Shown here: positions 27,667 through 29,129 of the stretch, piece by piece
How the letters are laid out: every line of letters begins with the position of its first letter
How positions within the stretch are numbered: position 1 is the stretch's first letter
Origin: Perkinsus olseni
Taxonomy: Eukaryota; Perkinsozoa; Perkinsida; Perkinsidae
DNA length: 29,129 bases
NCBI GenBank assembly: GCA_013115135.1
Contig: JABANP010000605.1
Coordinates: forward strand, 1 to 29,129
Direction of reading: 5' to 3'
Program-made: the position numbers and the translations under genes
The notes under the pieces: model-generated
The model's database searches: none
The model's input: only the letters and a program-made list of their open reading frames with translations
What the model was told of the DNA's origin: nothing

Positions 27667-28632
27667 ATGGACCAGTTGGGCGAGAGCCCAGCCCGCCGCT
27701 TCGCGGAGGATTTCGCGCGGTCGGGCCTGGCGGCGAAAACCAACGATCTGTACGACCGCACAGTGGAGTTCTACCGGCAGGTCGTGGGTCCTACGTGCTT
27801 CCCGTTATGCATCGAAGATCTTCAGCTCTTCGTATGGGTGCTCACCAAAGCGAATTATGCTTTCAACTTAATCGCCACCTTCGTCGGAGGGCTCCGTTCT
27901 CGGAATAAGTCTCTGGGTTCTGATCTCTCCCCAAGTGAAGCATTCAGGCTGAAGCACATTCTTCAGGCCGCCAAGAAAGCCACCGCGGGTCAGCCGGTGA
28001 GCAAGATGCGTCCTCTTTCTCGGTCAGATGTTCTCGGCGTCTTCCACAGTTGGCCGCCGAAGCGGTTCCGTGGGGCGGCTGCTATGCTGACCGGCATTTG
28101 TGGTTTGCTTCGCGCGGAGGAGCTGTTGGCCTTGAAATGGGAAGATGTCTTCACGACCACCGCGGAGGGCTCGGATTCGTTGGTTTTGGGGCTTACGATT
28201 AAGTCCAGCAAAACCGATCAGGTCGCAGCGGGGCAAACGGCGTATGTGGCCTGCACCGCTTCGGTGCTGGGTCCGAGCGGGGCCGGAGTTCGCGGGGCCG
28301 AACCTTGCGACTTCTGCCCTGCTCACGTCCTGCTGTCGTGGCGAGGGTCTAGTCGCCCAGACGACGTCATATTCCCGATCCCGTATAGCTCCTTCATGGC
28401 GCAAATCCGAGAGAAGTTGGGACCGGTGGTTGGGCTCGACGTGGTCGATGGATTCGGGACCCACTCACTACGGCGGACAGGTACCCAACTGCTGCACCAA
28501 TCGTTACCAGGAGACTCGCCGGTGCTCATGCGTGCGGGAAGATGGAGGTCGCTTGCTGTCTTGGAGTACCTGCAAGAAAGCATCGAGGAGAAAGCGAAGC
28601 TGGCCTCCTGCATCATGTGGAAAGGCTCATAA
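27667..28632 (+). CDS. Tyrosine recombinase of DIRS-like element
   Basis: This is 321 residues from the ATG at 27667; the frame is open further upstream but without an ATG. The N-terminal core-binding region (FAEDFARSGLAAKTNDLYDR, LFVWVLTKANYAFNLIATFV) is helical. The catalytic domain has the full R-K-H-R-W-Y set: Arg in TGICGLLRAEELLALKW, Lys in SSKTDQ, His and Arg in GTHSLRR, Trp in AGRWRS (Arg replaces the more usual His before Trp), and the nucleophile Tyr in VLEYLQES. Such enzymes integrate a circular cDNA by strand exchange without target-site duplication. All catalytic residues are present and the frame is intact, so the enzyme may be active even though the element lacks a complete RT. 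Confidence 0.85.
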   Translation: MDQLGESPARRFAEDFARSGLAAKTNDLYDRTVEFYRQVVGPTCFPLCIEDLQLFVWVLTKANYAFNLIATFVGGLRSRNKSLGSDLSPSEAFRLKHILQAAKKATAGQPVSKMRPLSRSDVLGVFHSWPPKRFRGAAAMLTGICGLLRAEELLALKWEDVFTTTAEGSDSLVLGLTIKSSKTDQVAAGQTAYVACTASVLGPSGAGVRGAEPCDFCPAHVLLSWRGSSRPDDVIFPIPYSSFMAQIREKLGPVVGLDVVDGFGTHSLRRTGTQLLHQSLPGDSPVLMRAGRWRSLAVLEYLQESIEEKAKLASCIMWKGS

Positions 28633-29129
28633 GGCAAGCTACGACACCACTCGTTTGATGAGTTGGTCGTTAGGTGACGTTGCGGAGTGCCGCCCGTCTT
28701 CCCATGTGGCCTTAACTGGGCGGTCACCGTCCCGGATGCGTCCGGCTCTAGTCCGGTCGCTCCCGCAATGCCCCCATGGGCACTGCTAGCTTTCCCGAAC
28801 GCCGCGGGTGTTGGGTTTTGGAGTGTGCTGGCATGAGGCACGAGGTAACAGCGCACGTGGGGCTGGATCTCGTGAGTTCTCCCATTCCGCAGCCGCGCTT
28901 CGGCCGGCTCGCTGCGCATTGGGGGAACCCACGCGATCTGGCGTCACCCGCTCGGAGCACTTTCATCGGAGTTCCAAGATGCGGCCTGCAGTCCGGCCCA
29001 GCGTACGGGTCGCAGGTTCAGCGTTTTCGGGTCTCAGGTTTGGTGCTCTCGCGGGTGCGCTGCGCTGTTCCCATACTCCCCTGGAGGGCTTAGTGCTGTA
29101 GATCGAGGCTGTTAAACTAGGTCGTGCTT
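28633..29129. other. 3' region of the retroelement
   Basis: GC-rich sequence after the recombinase stop. It contains a short palindrome (TGCCCCCATGGGCA near 28768) and several GCGCTG-rich segments. It could hold the element's 3' terminal repeat and internal complementary region, but I could not match it to any other part of the window. No gene is called here. Confidence 0.4.

Larger units (their letters stand above)
26570..29129 (+). mobile_element. DIRS-like retroelement, 5'-truncated
   Basis: A reverse-transcriptase C-terminus plus RNase H is followed by a tyrosine recombinase on the same strand, the order of DIRS-type (YR) retrotransposons. The RT fingers and palm, including the catalytic YxDD block, are missing upstream, so the copy is 5'-truncated or the upstream part lies elsewhere. 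The 3' boundary is not visible and may be beyond the window. I could not identify the inverted or split direct repeats that normally flank these elements. Confidence 0.7.

Noticed and set aside
28145..28789. Second plus-strand frame overlapping the recombinase
   Set aside because: It is a frame-shifted shadow of the recombinase C-terminus and lacks any motif.
1..29129. Spliced-leader RNA gene and CRISPR array
   Set aside because: No stretch resembling the conserved dinoflagellate/Perkinsus leader was found, and no regularly spaced identical repeats are present.

Overview
The window looks like nuclear DNA of a unicellular eukaryote. Several genes only become readable when short GT-AG introns, mostly 41-60 nt, are removed, and the gene set is eukaryotic: eIF2 alpha, a PRC1/Ase1/MAP65 spindle protein, an ATX1 copper chaperone, AAAP-type transport, GT61 glycosyltransferases and a DIRS-like retroelement. 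The compact layout, very short introns, intronless tandem GT61 genes and orphan secreted proteins fit a Perkinsus-like alveolate. That assignment is inference; no diagnostic spliced-leader sequence was found.

Layout. 1-3.0 kb: a small secreted orphan and a probable mitochondrial helical-repeat protein, both on the minus strand. 3.1-9.7 kb: three tandem minus-strand GT61-type genes encoding type II membrane proteins with a shared Cys-rich C-terminal domain. 9.8-11.4 kb: an 11-exon eIF2 alpha gene (minus). 12.25-12.6 kb: a 3-exon ATX1-like chaperone (plus), divergent from eIF2 alpha. 12.7-13.1 kb: an unrecognised small gene. 13.1-18.8 kb: a roughly 18-exon MAP65/PRC1-family gene. 19.5-20.15 kb: a 4-exon single-pass membrane protein. 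20.25-20.85 kb: a 4-exon Yar1-like ankyrin protein. 21.45-22.8 kb: an amino acid transporter (minus). 23.1-23.6 kb: a repeat-rich acidic ORF. 23.8-26.0 kb: two convergent paralogues of an orphan family, one with a signal-peptide exon and one apparently without. 26.6-28.6 kb: the 3' part of a DIRS-like retroelement (RNase H plus tyrosine recombinase) that has lost the reverse-transcriptase palm.

How the parts relate. The genes are mostly unrelated housekeeping and lineage-specific genes packed closely together. The GT61 trio probably glycosylates secretory or surface products in the Golgi. eIF2 alpha keeps the regulatory serine context. The Yar1-like protein would support small-subunit ribosome assembly, and the MAP65 protein would bundle spindle or cortical microtubules.

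Several tRNA T-arm/B-box-like modules lie in introns or 5' leaders. Together with the orphan paralogue pair they are the least explained features here. All exon models were read by eye from splice consensus, phase and family alignment from memory, and have not been tested with transcripts.
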